50,286 bases of DNA from Paracoccus sp. (in: a-proteobacteria) (GTDB taxonomy: Bacteria > Pseudomonadota > Alphaproteobacteria > Rhodobacterales > Rhodobacteraceae): contig NZ_JAUNPC010000008.1 of NCBI RefSeq assembly GCF_030536915.1, forward strand, positions 1-50,286. The letters run 5' to 3'. A program made the position numbers and the translations under genes. Positions 42,625-50,286 of this stretch are shown piece after piece (position 1 is the first letter of the stretch; the number at the start of each line of letters is the position of its first letter). Under the pieces are notes generated by a model. That model did no database searches. It was not told where the DNA came from and saw only the letters and a program-made list of their open reading frames with translations.

Positions 42625-43917
42625 ATGGCCCTCGACGCCCCATCCTCGATCGCCCCCTATGACGCGCCGATCAAGGACCTGTATGAAATCGGGGAAATGC
42701 CGCCCCTCGGCCATGTGCCCAAGCAGATGTATGCCTGGGCGATCCGGCGCGAGCGCCAGGGCGAACCCGACCAGGCCATGCAGGTCGAGGTCGTGGACAC
42801 CTGGGAGATCGACAGCAACGAGGTGCTGGTCCTGGTGATGGCGGCGGGCGTCAACTACAACGGCATCTGGGCGGGCCTGGGCATTCCGATCAGCATGTTC
42901 GACGTCCACAAGCAGCCCTATCACATCGCGGGATCGGACGCCTCGGGGATCGTCTGGGCCGTGGGCGACAAGGTCCGCAACTGGAAGGTCGGCGACGAGG
43001 TCGTGATCCACTGCAACCAGGACGACGGCAACGACGAGGAATGCAACGGCGGCGACCCGATGTTCTCGCCGACCCAGCGCATCTGGGGCTACGAGACGCC
43101 GGACGGCAGCTTCGCCCAGTTCACCCGCGTTCAGGCGCAGCAGTTGATGCCGCGCCCCAAGCACCTGACCTGGGAAGAGGCCGCCTGCTACACGCTGACT
43201 CTGGCCACCGCTTATCGGATGCTGTTCGGGCACGAGCCGCATGAGTTGAAGCCGGGCATGAACGTGCTGGTCTGGGGGGCCTCGGGGGGCCTCGGGTCCT
43301 ACGCGATCCAGTTGATCAACGCGGCGGGGGCGAATGCCATCGGCGTGATCTCGGACGAGGACAAGCGCGAGTTCGTCATGGGCCTGGGGGCCAAGGGCGT
43401 CCTGAACCGCAAGGACTTCAACTGCTGGGGCGCGCTGCCGAAGGTCGGGTCCGAGGAATACAAGGACTGGTTCAACGAGGTCCGCAAGTTCGGCAAGGCC
43501 ATCTGGGACATCACCGGCAAGGGCCAGAACGTCGACATCGTCTTTGAACACCCCGGCGAATCGACCTTCCCGGTGTCGGTCTTCGTCTGCAAGAAGGGCG
43601 GCATGGTGGTGATCTGCGCGGGCACCACCGGCTTCAACTGCACCTTTGACGTGCGCTACATGTGGATGCACCAGAAGCGCCTGCAGGGATCGCATTTCGC
43701 CCATCTCAAGCAGGCGGCGGCGGCCAACCGGCTGATGCTGGAACGCCGGCTCGACCCCTGCATGTCCGAGGTCTTCCCCTGGGCCGAGATCCCGCAGGCG
43801 CATGTGAAGATGCTGCGCAACGAACACAAGCCGGGGAACATGGCCGTGCTGGTGCAGGCCCCGCGCACGGGCCTGCGGACCTTCGAGGACGCGCTGGAAG
43901 CCGGCCCGCGCGGCTGA
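42625..43917 (+). CDS. ccr: Crotonyl-CoA carboxylase/reductase
   Basis: Ccr reductively carboxylates crotonyl-CoA with CO2 and NADPH to (2S)-ethylmalonyl-CoA, the key step of the ethylmalonyl-CoA pathway. The 430-residue protein is in the medium-chain dehydrogenase superfamily without catalytic zinc. The NADPH fold is VLVWGASGGLGSYAIQLI. The CO2-pocket asparagine fits N77 in AGVNYNGIWAGLG, and histidines H357 and H360 in GSHFAHLKQA are near the second pocket position. HCNQDDGNDEECNGGDPM is a distinctive Ccr stretch. AAGGAG precedes the ATG by 7 bases. Divergent ecm and a terminator after the gene frame a two-gene pathway locus. Confidence 0.95.
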   Translation: MALDAPSSIAPYDAPIKDLYEIGEMPPLGHVPKQMYAWAIRRERQGEPDQAMQVEVVDTWEIDSNEVLVLVMAAGVNYNGIWAGLGIPISMFDVHKQPYHIAGSDASGIVWAVGDKVRNWKVGDEVVIHCNQDDGNDEECNGGDPMFSPTQRIWGYETPDGSFAQFTRVQAQQLMPRPKHLTWEEAACYTLTLATAYRMLFGHEPHELKPGMNVLVWGASGGLGSYAIQLINAAGANAIGVISDEDKREFVMGLGAKGVLNRKDFNCWGALPKVGSEEYKDWFNEVRKFGKAIWDITGKGQNVDIVFEHPGESTFPVSVFVCKKGGMVVICAGTTGFNCTFDVRYMWMHQKRLQGSHFAHLKQAAAANRLMLERRLDPCMSEVFPWAEIPQAHVKMLRNEHKPGNMAVLVQAPRTGLRTFEDALEAGPRG

Positions 43918-43931
43918 GTTTTTGACAAGGG

Positions 43932-43961
43932 AAGGGCAGGCGCTGATGCGCCGGCCTTTTT
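43932..43961 (+). terminator. Terminator of ccr
   Basis: GGCGC (43939-43943) and GCGCC (43948-43952) form the upper stem around TGAT. After one mismatch, the lower stem AAGGGC pairs with GCC and the T run, which ends at 43961. It follows the ccr stop by 14 bases. Confidence 0.7.
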
Positions 43962-43975
43962 CGTTTCCGGCCCGC

Positions 43976-44533
43976 TTACTGGCCGGGCTGGTAGCTTTGC
44001 GGCGGCTGGGCGGTGTCGGTCAGTTGCGACACGTCGATCCCGGCCTCGGTCAGCGCGGCCTCGGCCTGGCTGCGGGTCTCGGCGTCGATCTGCGGCGCGC
44101 GGGCCAGAATCCAGCCGATCGGGCCTTCGGGCGACTGGACAGCGGCCCACTGGTATTGCCCGTCCTCGATGTCGCCGGCGCCGGCCACGACATAGTTGAC
44201 GCCCTGGCTTTCCTGGCCGACAGCGAACTCGACGTTCAGGGTGTTGAAGTTGTTGTTCACCACCTCGGCCTCGCCGGTGATGCCCTGCGTCTCGCCGCCC
44301 TCGGCATCGCAGCGGTTCGTCACCTTGACCGTCGCCTCGTCGATCAGTTCATAGGTCGCGGTCACGCCGCCCGCGCACATTTCCTGAAAGGGCGCGGGGG
44401 TGCGGGCGATCTCGTACCAGGTGCCGATATAGGCCTGCGGGTCGATCTCGGTCGCGGCGGTGGTGCCGGCGTCCTGCGCGAGGGCGGGGGCGGTCATCAG
44501 CAGCGATGCGGCAAGGCCGAGGGTGAATCTCAT
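43976..44533 (-). CDS. Secreted lipocalin-family protein
   Basis: This 185-residue protein has a signal peptide (MRFTLGLAASLLMTAPALAQ, cleavage near residue 19) and a lipocalin barrel of the bacterial Blc/apolipoprotein D type. The first structural motif is YIGTWYEIARTPAPFQEMC (about 35-53), and the third-motif region shows GWILARAPQID. Cysteines in EMCAGG and TNRCDAEGG could pair. Unlike Blc it has no lipobox, so it should be free in the periplasm. Bacterial lipocalins bind fatty acids or lysolipids. The tail is Gln/Pro-rich. GGAGACCCC lies just before the ATG. Confidence 0.87.
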   Translation of the reverse strand: MRFTLGLAASLLMTAPALAQDAGTTAATEIDPQAYIGTWYEIARTPAPFQEMCAGGVTATYELIDEATVKVTNRCDAEGGETQGITGEAEVVNNNFNTLNVEFAVGQESQGVNYVVAGAGDIEDGQYQWAAVQSPEGPIGWILARAPQIDAETRSQAEAALTEAGIDVSQLTDTAQPPQSYQPGQ

Positions 44534-44604
44534 CTGGGGTCTCCTGTGTGGTGTGGCGGGACAACGCGGGCGGTCCCGCATCGTTCGGTCACGCGGTCTC
44601 ACGA

Positions 44605-44913
44605 TCAGTAGTTGCCGGGCGGGTCGCTGGCAGGGAAGGATTCGTCCAACTGCTCGTCCACGCGGTCCCAGCCGCGGCGCGGGCGGTCGCGCATCGATTC
44701 CGGTCCCGCATCGCGGACGAATCCGGGGGCGCAGAGTTCGTCGGTGCCTTCCGCCACCTTGGGGTGGATGGCCGCCATGCCATGGGGGACGCGCCTGGAC
44801 GACGAACCGCGCGGCCGGGTGTCGCGCAGGAACGAGAAGGCCAGCGCGGCGATCCCCGCCACCGCCAGCAGCGGCAGCAGCGGGTCGGAACGGTGATGAT
44901 GCCGGTATCTCAT
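44605..44913 (-). CDS. Small membrane-anchored protein with SFPASDPP tail
   Basis: This 102-residue protein has a basic histidine-rich start (MRYRHHHRSD), one membrane helix (about residues 11-29), and a polar chain. The chain ends WDRVDEQLDESFPASDPPGNY. The DESFPASDPP ending is a recurring C-terminal motif of small bacterial proteins of unknown function. The ATG at 44913 has AGGAAAGGACATTCC upstream; a longer frame overlaps the helicase gene on the other strand and is rejected. It lies upstream of the lipocalin gene on the same strand, separated by 71 bases. Confidence 0.7.
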   Translation of the reverse strand: MRYRHHHRSDPLLPLLAVAGIAALAFSFLRDTRPRGSSSRRVPHGMAAIHPKVAEGTDELCAPGFVRDAGPESMRDRPRRGWDRVDEQLDESFPASDPPGNY

Positions 44914-45049
44914 GGAATGTCCTTTCCTGTTGGTGGCGGCACGCGGGGCCGTCTTCAGCCGCTCAACGCCCTGACCCGGCGCTGGGTCCGTCGCGGCGAA
45001 AATTGCCGCCGGGCGTGGCGGCGCGCCGCCGGTCCGGCTAGGATGCGGC

Positions 45050-46600
45050 ATGGAACTTTCCCCGACCTCGCCCGCCCTGCCCGCCTTCTCGCCTGACCAA
45101 GCGGAGGCATGGGACGCGCTGTCCGGGGCACTGGCCGGCGCGGGCATCGACCTTCTGTCCGAGGAAATCGCACCCGCCCAAGGCAGCAAGGGCCGGGTCA
45201 TGGCCGTGCTGGGCAAGGCGGGATCGGGCAAGACGCTGCTGCTGGCGGAACTGACCCGCGCGCTGGCGACGCTGGGCGTGCAGGTGGTCAGCGGGGATTA
45301 CGAGGGCAGGCGCAAGAAGGACGCCCGCACGGTGGCGGTGCTGGCGCCGACGAACAAGGCGGCCTTCGTGCTGCGCACCCGCGGCGTGCCTGCGACGACG
45401 ATCCACCGCATCCTTTATACTCCGGTCTATGACCCGGAATACGAACGCCTGGCCGAGTGGCTGACCGGCACCGGCGACCGCCCCCGGATCGAGGGACTGA
45501 CCGACGAGGCGCTGGACCGGGCGCTGCTGTTCTTCCAGCAGCACGCGTCCATCCCCGGCGCGCTGGCGACGGCGGGGCTGCGGGGCTCGGATTTCATCCA
45601 GGGCTGGAAGCGGCGCGAGGACCCGCTGGACGTGGGGCTGATCGACGAGGCGTCCATGCTGGACGAGCGCCAGTTCGACGACCTGCGCGAGATCTTTCCG
45701 CTGCTGGTCCTGTTCGGCGATCCGGCGCAGTTGGCCCCCGTGGGGCAGTCGGGCGAGATGGTCTTCGACCGGCTGGCGGCCTCGCAGAAGCTGGAGCTGC
45801 ACCGCATCCACCGGCAGGCGGATGACAGCCCGATCCTCGATCTGGCACACGCGCTGTCGGACCCTGCGGTGGACTTTGCTGGTTTCGAGCGGCTGGTGCG
45901 CGAGGCCGCCGCGAATGATCCGCGCGTCGTCTGGGCGGAACGGATGGATGCTGACCTGATGGCGCGCAGCCCGGCGCTGGTCTGGCGCAACGCGACGCGG
46001 GTGCGGCTGATCACCGCCTTCCGCGCCGCGCATGGGGCGCCGGGCGACCTGCTGCTGCCCGGCGAGCCGCTGGTCTGCGACGGGATCGAGCTGCCGCTGA
46101 AGCATCGCAAGAAGCGCATCGACCTTGAGGCGCGGGGGCTGATCAAGGGCGCGCAGGTGATCTACCTGGGGCCGGGAAAGAAGCCCGGCTTTTCCCGCCT
46201 GCATGTCATCGGCACGCCCGAGCCGCGGCTGTCGGCGGCCAGCATCGTCAAGATCGAGACGCCGGATGTGGAAGAACCCTTCATCCCCTTTGCCGCCCGC
46301 ATGGGCGCGACCTTCCTGCACGGCGCGGCGGTGACGATCCACAAGGCGCAAGGGTCGCAATGGCCCGAGGTGCAGGTTTTCGGCCCAGACCTGTCGGCCG
46401 CCGCATGGTCGAACCGGACCGAGGCCGGGCTGCCCCTGTGGAAGCGGCTGGCCTATGTCGCCATCACCCGCGCGCAGGAGCGGCTGTTCTGGGTGACGCG
46501 GGCGGCGCTGGCGCGGCCCAAGGCGGGACTGTCGGTGGACGACTTGACGGTCGAGGCGGCGCCGTTGGAACTGTCAGCGCCCGAATCCGAAGCGGAGTGA
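45050..46600 (+). CDS. RecD-like ATP-dependent DNA helicase / AAA ATPase
   Basis: This 516-residue protein is a superfamily 1 helicase of the RecD/TraA-like type without RecBC partners nearby. Walker A is GKAGSGKT (about residues 55-62). APTNKAAFVLRTRG is motif Ia, LIDEASML is the Walker B region (about 198-205) and GDPAQLAPVGQ is motif III. The C-terminal UvrD_C_2 region has GAAVTIHKAQGSQWPEV and YVAITRAQERLFW. It lacks the long N-terminal domain of RecD2. Its role is probably DNA repair or replication support, inferred from the family. The ATG at 45050 has no strong ribosome-binding site. It is divergent from the small SFPASDPP gene. Confidence 0.87.
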   Translation: MELSPTSPALPAFSPDQAEAWDALSGALAGAGIDLLSEEIAPAQGSKGRVMAVLGKAGSGKTLLLAELTRALATLGVQVVSGDYEGRRKKDARTVAVLAPTNKAAFVLRTRGVPATTIHRILYTPVYDPEYERLAEWLTGTGDRPRIEGLTDEALDRALLFFQQHASIPGALATAGLRGSDFIQGWKRREDPLDVGLIDEASMLDERQFDDLREIFPLLVLFGDPAQLAPVGQSGEMVFDRLAASQKLELHRIHRQADDSPILDLAHALSDPAVDFAGFERLVREAAANDPRVVWAERMDADLMARSPALVWRNATRVRLITAFRAAHGAPGDLLLPGEPLVCDGIELPLKHRKKRIDLEARGLIKGAQVIYLGPGKKPGFSRLHVIGTPEPRLSAASIVKIETPDVEEPFIPFAARMGATFLHGAAVTIHKAQGSQWPEVQVFGPDLSAAAWSNRTEAGLPLWKRLAYVAITRAQERLFWVTRAALARPKAGLSVDDLTVEAAPLELSAPESEAE

Positions 46601-46626
46601 CAGGTGGCAGCGCCGGAGCCTCCGGC

Positions 46627-46647
46627 GGGGATATTTAGGGCCGAAAG
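46627..46647 (+). repeat. Dispersed GGGGATATTT...GAAAG element, copy 5
   Basis: The sequence ggggatatttagggccgaaag directly follows a 7-bp hairpin (GCCGGAG 46612-46618, CTCCGGC 46620-46626). It lies in the convergent gap between the helicase and EcsC genes. Confidence 0.65.
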
Positions 46648-46654
46648 ACGCGGC

Positions 46655-47473
46655 TTATGGTCCCGCCTTACGGGCCTTGGTGCCGCGATCGGTCTGAAGC
46701 TGCTCGATGCGGTCCCGAAGGGCCTCGGTCAGCGCCTCGCGCGGCAGGCCGGTTTCCTGCGCCAGACGCAGCACGCCGAAATGGACGCGGGCGATTTCCT
46801 GATAATAGCCCGCGAAGGCGAAGTTGATCGAGGCGCCCGCCATCGCGCCGAAGACGGGCGTGGCCTGGGCGGCGAGCTTCTGGCCCAGCACCAAGGACAG
46901 GCGCGGCGCGATGCGGGCGATGATGCCCTGCACGGTCTGGCCGGTGATCGACAGTTTTGCCGCCAGCAGGCCGAGGTCGGTGCCGTCGTCCTCGGACATC
47001 GGCCCGGCGGCGGCGAAGACGCGCAGCGCCTCCATCCGCACCTCGTCGCTGTCGGGGTCGAGGCCATGCTCGGCGGCGATCTCGAGGATCGCGCGCAGCA
47101 GCATCGTCACTGTCAGCGGCAGTTCGACCACAGCGCCGGGCAGGCCCGCCATGCCGCCCGCCGCCCCCGACACGGTCGAGGCCAGCCGGTTGAACCAGTC
47201 GCCCCGGTCGCGGACATAGCGGCGCGACCGGGTGGCCGCGTCAAAGGCGCGGTTCAGCGCCGCCAGCGTGATCCGGTCCATCCGCTTGCGGACAAAGCCC
47301 GGCAGGCGGTCGATCAGCCCCTGCGCGCTGCCGCCCACCGAGGCGAGGATCTCCATGACCAAGCCGCCCGCCTCGACATAGCGGCGGGCCAGCTTGTCGA
47401 TCTGGACATGGACCGAGGGGTCATCGATCGGCGGCAGAATGGCTTGGCGCGAGGTGATGCTGGGCGCGGGCAT
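46655..47473 (-). CDS. EcsC family protein
   Basis: This 272-residue protein matches the EcsC family, named after a Bacillus ABC-locus protein of unclear role. Recognisable stretches are GWFNRLASTVSGAAGG-like sequence near residue 93, PGAVVELPLTVTMLLRAILEIAAEHG, and FGAMAGASINFAFAGYYQEIARVHFGVLRLA near the end. Hydrophobic segments suggest membrane association. The start at 47473 (MPAPSITSRQAILPP) overlaps the end of the GNAT gene by 53 bases; a later ATG would reduce the overlap but cut the family N-terminus. Function unknown. Confidence 0.82.
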   Translation of the reverse strand: MPAPSITSRQAILPPIDDPSVHVQIDKLARRYVEAGGLVMEILASVGGSAQGLIDRLPGFVRKRMDRITLAALNRAFDAATRSRRYVRDRGDWFNRLASTVSGAAGGMAGLPGAVVELPLTVTMLLRAILEIAAEHGLDPDSDEVRMEALRVFAAAGPMSEDDGTDLGLLAAKLSITGQTVQGIIARIAPRLSLVLGQKLAAQATPVFGAMAGASINFAFAGYYQEIARVHFGVLRLAQETGLPREALTEALRDRIEQLQTDRGTKARKAGP

Positions 47474-48053
47474 GGGGGTCGTCCTTCGTAACCTCAACCT
47501 CGGAACAGGAGGAGAGCAGATCGGGGTCGTCGATTTCCGCAAGCCCCGCCAGCACCTCGGGCCGGGTCTCGCGCGTCACCGCGCCCCGCACACCAACCCA
47601 TGCGCCGGGGCGGAGTTCCAGACCCAGCACCCGGTCGGGGTTGGTGGGGGGCGGCATCTCCACGTGATCGAGCCGGGTAAAGCCAAAGCGGCCGTAATAG
47701 GGCGCGTCGCCCACCAGCATCACCCGTTCCCAGCCCATCGCGGCGGCGCGGGACAGGCTTTCGCGCATCAGGAAGGCGCCCAACCCTTCGCCCTGCGCGG
47801 TCGGGTGGACGGCGACCGGGCCGAGCAGCAGGACCGGGCGGCCCCCCACGCGGACAGGCCAGTAGCGGATGGCGGCGACCATCGTTTCATCCGCATCGCC
47901 TGCGCGCATGGTCAGGCAAAGCTCGGGGACCGGGGGCACGCCATCGCGCAGCCGGTAGGACGACAGCGCCGTGCGGCCCGGCGCGAAACACAGGTCCATC
48001 AGCGTCTCGACCTCGGGGGTGTCGGCGTCGGTTTCGGGGCACAGCGTGTACAT
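47421..48053 (-). CDS. GNAT-family N-acetyltransferase
   Basis: This 210-residue protein has the GNAT fold. A substrate-side N-terminus is followed by LLLGPVAVHPTAQGEGLGAFLMRESL, the acetyl-CoA pyrophosphate loop (QGEGLG), and VMLVGDAPYYGRFGFTRLDHV. The latter half resembles the putative acetyltransferases of the YhbS type. The last 17 or so residues are encoded over the start of ecsC in another frame and look non-conserved. Substrate unknown. Confidence 0.85.
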   Translation of the reverse strand: MYTLCPETDADTPEVETLMDLCFAPGRTALSSYRLRDGVPPVPELCLTMRAGDADETMVAAIRYWPVRVGGRPVLLLGPVAVHPTAQGEGLGAFLMRESLSRAAAMGWERVMLVGDAPYYGRFGFTRLDHVEMPPPTNPDRVLGLELRPGAWVGVRGAVTRETRPEVLAGLAEIDDPDLLSSCSEVEVTKDDPHARAQHHLAPSHSAADR

Positions 48054-48188
48054 CGGACCTCATCGCCGCCAGTCGGCGCGGCCTTAGCACCGACCCGCGG
48101 GGGGTGAAAGAAACAATGCCGTGCAAGCGGTTGCCCCGGACGGCGCGCGTGTTCATATGGCCTCGCCACAGCAGCAAAGGCCCGGCCC

Positions 48189-48788
48189 ATGTTCTATCGA
48201 CCCGAGGCGGGCCACGGCCTGCCGCACAATCCCTGGAACGCCATCATCGCACCGCGGCCCATCGGCTGGATTTCCACCCGCGGGCGGGCGGGCGACAACC
48301 TCGCGCCCTATTCCTTCTTCAACGCCACGGCTTATGTCCCGCCGCAGGTGATGTTCGCCTCGACCGGGGCCAAGGGGGACCGACCGGGGACAAAGGACAG
48401 CGTGGCGCAGATCGCCGAGGCCCATGTCTTCTGCGTCAACATCGCCGACGCGCCGTTGAAGGACGCGATGAACGCCAGCTCGGCGTCGCTGCCGGCGGGC
48501 GCCAACGAGTTCGAGGCGGCGGGCCTGACCGCCGTCCCCTGCGAGACCATCGACTGCCCGCGCGTGGCGGAAGCGGCGGCGAGCCTTGAATGCCGGGCCA
48601 CGCGGATCATCCGGCTGGCGGGCGAGGCCAACCACATGGTCCTTGGCGTCGTCACCGGCATCCACCTGCGCGACGACTGCCTGGTGGACGGGCGCTTCGA
48701 CCTGCGCCGCTCGGGCTGGCTTTCGCGGATGGGCTACCGCGATTATGCGGTCGTCACCGAGTTGTTCGAGATGGAGCGTCCGGCATGA
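48189..48788 (+). CDS. Flavin reductase-like (FMN-binding split barrel) protein
   Basis: This 199-residue protein matches the flavin reductase-like domain. The N-terminal [45 protein letters not shown] is the FMN-side core, and the C-terminal [24 protein letters not shown] closes the barrel. Members reduce flavins for two-component oxygenases or act as FMN-dependent oxidoreductases; no oxygenase partner is adjacent. Its stop overlaps the apt start (ATGA), so the two are translated together. Confidence 0.88.
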   Translation: MFYRPEAGHGLPHNPWNAIIAPRPIGWISTRGRAGDNLAPYSFFNATAYVPPQVMFASTGAKGDRPGTKDSVAQIAEAHVFCVNIADAPLKDAMNASSASLPAGANEFEAAGLTAVPCETIDCPRVAEAAASLECRATRIIRLAGEANHMVLGVVTGIHLRDDCLVDGRFDLRRSGWLSRMGYRDYAVVTELFEMERPA

Positions 48789-49324
48789 ACCGGCAGAAAA
48801 GCGTCAAAGACTACATCCGCACCATCGTGGATTTCCCGCATGAAGGCATCCTGTTCCGCGACGTGACCACGCTGTTCGCCGACGCCCGCGGCTTCCGCAT
48901 CTGCGTGGACCAGCTTTTGTCCCCTTACGCTGGCATCCCCATCGACAAGGTCGTGGGGCTCGAAGCGCGCGGCTTCATCCTGGGCGGCGCGGTGGCGTAC
49001 CAACTGACCACCGGCTTCGTGCCGATCCGGAAAAAGGGCAAGCTGCCCGGCGCCGTCATCAGCCAAGCCTATGCGCTGGAATACGGCGAGGCAGTGATGG
49101 AGATCCACGACGACGCCCTGCGCGCGGGCGAGCGGGTGCTGATCGTGGACGACCTGCTGGCCACCGGCGGCACCGCCAGCGCCGCCATCGAACTGTGCCG
49201 CCGCCTCGGCGCCGAGGTCGTGGGCGCGGCCTTCGTCATCGACCTGCCGGAACTGGGCGGACGGCAGGCGATCGAGGCCATGGGCGTCGAGGTTCACGCC
49301 CTTTGCGAGTTCGAGGGGGCGTAG
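48785..49324 (+). CDS. apt: Adenine phosphoribosyltransferase
   Basis: Apt salvages adenine to AMP with PRPP. The 179-residue protein has [18 protein letters not shown], the adenine-side [29 protein letters not shown] and the PRPP loop [17 protein letters not shown]. The start at 48785 is in the ATGA overlap with the flavin-reductase-like gene. The last 31 bases overlap the 3' end of the convergent PACE gene. Confidence 0.96.
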   Translation: MNRQKSVKDYIRTIVDFPHEGILFRDVTTLFADARGFRICVDQLLSPYAGIPIDKVVGLEARGFILGGAVAYQLTTGFVPIRKKGKLPGAVISQAYALEYGEAVMEIHDDALRAGERVLIVDDLLATGGTASAAIELCRRLGAEVVGAAFVIDLPELGGRQAIEAMGVEVHALCEFEGA

Positions 49325-49743
49325 CCCCGCGCCTCGGGCATCGGGAAGATGCGGTCGTAGGCCCAGTTATAGGCGTAGCCGTAGACGATGTAGAAGACCG
49401 CGATGGCAAGGTCGAAGAGGAAGGCCTGCCACAGCGAGACACCCAGCATCCAAGCCACGAAGGGCAGCAGCAGGACCAGCAGCCCGCCCTCGAACAGCAG
49501 GGCGTGCAGAGCGCGGATGGGGTGGGTCTTGAGGACGCTGCCCCGCAGCCGCAGCATCGCGCGGTCGAACATCAGGTTGTAGACATAGTTCCAGGCCGTC
49601 GCGATCAGCGAGGACACCACGCCGATGACGCCCAGCGCATGGACGTCGAAGCCGGTCAGGATCGTGCCGCCGCCGATCAGGAAGATTAGCCCGATCAGTT
49701 CGAACAGGATGGCGTGGCGGATACGGTCGGTGGTGGTGCGCAT
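49294..49743 (-). CDS. PACE-family (bacterial transmembrane pair) efflux protein
   Basis: This 149-residue protein has four membrane helices in two similar halves, the bacterial transmembrane pair layout of PACE transporters (AceI type), which export biguanides and related cations. Each half starts with an Arg-x-x-His-Ala-x-x-Phe-Glu motif ([24 protein letters not shown]) and ends with a Trp/Tyr-Asn-x-x-Tyr-Asp box ([23 protein letters not shown]). The conserved glutamate is E15 in the first half. Its 3' end overlaps apt by 31 bases. Native substrate unknown. Confidence 0.88.
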   Translation of the reverse strand: MRTTTDRIRHAILFELIGLIFLIGGGTILTGFDVHALGVIGVVSSLIATAWNYVYNLMFDRAMLRLRGSVLKTHPIRALHALLFEGGLLVLLLPFVAWMLGVSLWQAFLFDLAIAVFYIVYGYAYNWAYDRIFPMPEARGYAPSNSQRA

Positions 49744-49804
49744 GGGTCACGGTTCCTTTGCGGGCCGTCCCGACTGCTGCCCATGAGGGGGAAGGTCATC
49801 CTTC

Positions 49805-49828
49805 GCCGCCCGATATAGGCCGGGCGGC
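49805..49828 (-). terminator. Hairpin after the FAD-linked oxidase gene
   Basis: GCCGCCCG (49805-49812) pairs perfectly with CGGGCGGC (49821-49828) around 8 bases, 8 bases beyond the oxidase stop. No T run follows on the minus strand, so termination is uncertain. Confidence 0.4.
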
Positions 49829-49836
49829 ACCGGGGA

Positions 49837-50286
49837 TCAACTCAGCACCGCGCCGGGGTTCATGATGCCTTGGGGGTCCAATGCCGCCTTGATCGCCCGC
49901 ATGGCCGACAGCTTCACCGGGTCGCCCCAGCGTTCGAGGTCCGCGACCTTGAGCCGCCCGACGCCGTGTTCGGCCGAGAACGATCCGCCGCGTTCCACGA
50001 CCATCTGATAGATCGCCTCGGGCAGACGAAAGCGCAGGTCGGCGTAATCGGCGCGCGAGCGGCCGGGACCGGGGAAGACGTTGTAATGCAGGTTGCCGTC
50101 GCCCAGGTGGCCGAAGCAGTTGATCCGCATATCCCCCATCGCAGCAATCATCGCGCCGGCGTCCTGGATGAAGCGCGGAATTTCCGACAGGGGCAGGCTG
50201 ATGTCGTGGGACGAGATCGCGCCGATGCGGCGGTTCGCCTCGGGCAGATGCTCGCGCAGGTTCCAGAACTCGGCGGCCTGCTGGCC
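49837..50286 (-). CDS. FAD-linked oxidase, C-terminal part (cut by window edge)
   Basis: The frame is open from the window's right edge to the stop at 49837 and encodes the last 149 residues of a GlcD/D-2-hydroxyacid dehydrogenase-type flavoenzyme. It begins in-frame with AAEFWNLREHLPEANRR. Then come the metal/substrate histidines in INCFGHLGDGNLHYNVFPG, ERGGSFSAEHGVGRLKV and the terminal LDPQGIMNPGAVLS. Relatives oxidise D-lactate, glycolate or D-2-hydroxyglutarate. The FAD-binding N-terminal half lies outside the window, so the substrate cannot be judged. An ATG at 50151 lies inside the domain and is not the start. Confidence 0.9.
   Translation of the reverse strand, partial: GQQAAEFWNLREHLPEANRRIGAISSHDISLPLSEIPRFIQDAGAMIAAMGDMRINCFGHLGDGNLHYNVFPGPGRSRADYADLRFRLPEAIYQMVVERGGSFSAEHGVGRLKVADLERWGDPVKLSAMRAIKAALDPQGIMNPGAVLS

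Noticed and set aside
44556..44579. Hairpin GCGGGAC/GTCCCGC downstream of the SFPASDPP gene as a terminator
   Set aside because: The 7-bp stem is real, but the loop is 10 bases and no T run follows on the minus strand, so I did not list it.

Overview
The window is 50.3 kb of gene-dense, GC-rich bacterial chromosome (roughly two-thirds G+C by eye). It reads as an alphaproteobacterium of the Rhodobacterales, most like Paracoccus or a close relative. The main pointers are a MipZ division-site ATPase, a DUF1523 protein, a divergent ethylmalonyl-CoA mutase / crotonyl-CoA carboxylase-reductase pair, a pyruvate dehydrogenase operon whose E1-beta carries its own lipoyl domain, and the ffh - chorismate mutase - rpsP - rimM - trmD - rplS - rpmE block. 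No rRNA, tRNA, CRISPR array, prophage or insertion sequence was seen. No gap between genes exceeds 300 bases; the largest are about 200-240 bases and are described as regulatory stretches.

Layout. 37-3380 (+): pyrimidine 5'-nucleotidase, a tiny membrane protein, a UbiH-type hydroxylase and ilvC. 3495-7316 (-): a DUF333 lipoprotein and dnaE. 7494-12084 (+): a complete BMP-type (nucleoside-like) ABC importer operon with a good promoter and a terminator. 12263-14980 (-): dps, acpP, fabG, fabD. 15051-16280 (+): a cytochrome b561-YceI fusion. 16341-17117 (-): ndk and a cold-shock protein. 17317-20963 (+): an ABC-F ATPase, a MipA/OmpV outer-membrane protein, a SufT-like protein and a sugar O-acetyltransferase. 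21019-21705 (-): a DUF1523 protein. 21850-26073 (+): ftsB and pdhA-pdhB-pdhC. 26164-31340 (-): a two-gene RND efflux system and mipZ. 31544-31759 (+): a doubtful small ORF. 31818-36561 (-): the translation and secretion block rpmE, rplS, trmD, an unknown membrane protein, rimM, rpsP, chorismate mutase, ffh. 36796-38820 (+): an unknown membrane protein, an AhpD-like protein and a low-GC HNH nuclease. 38865-39641 (-): an HpcH/HpaI aldolase. 39824-40348 (+): a fasciclin protein. 40429-43917: divergent ecm (-) and ccr (+). 43976-44913 (-): a lipocalin and a small SFPASDPP protein. 45050-46600 (+): a RecD-like helicase. 46655-48053 (-): EcsC and GNAT proteins. 48189-49324 (+): a flavin reductase-like protein and apt. 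49294-50286 (-): a PACE efflux protein and the C-terminal part of an FAD-linked oxidase cut by the window edge.

Most of the window is housekeeping: fatty-acid synthesis, pyruvate dehydrogenase, ribosome and SRP assembly, cell division, acetyl-CoA assimilation. The least explained signals are non-coding. Two arrays of ATGCAC/GTGCAT units repeat exactly every 11 bp, share 25 of 29 bases and lie about 22.8 kb apart in opposite orientation; one of them sits in the promoter position of the chorismate mutase gene. A dispersed GGGATATTTG...AAGAAG element occurs five times at gene ends, often next to a GC hairpin. Repeated motifs also occupy the ecm/ccr divergent promoter and the start of the 36.8 kb membrane-protein gene. 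No convincing new multi-gene defence or biosynthetic system is visible. The only gene that looks recently acquired is the HNH nuclease at 38.2-38.8 kb.
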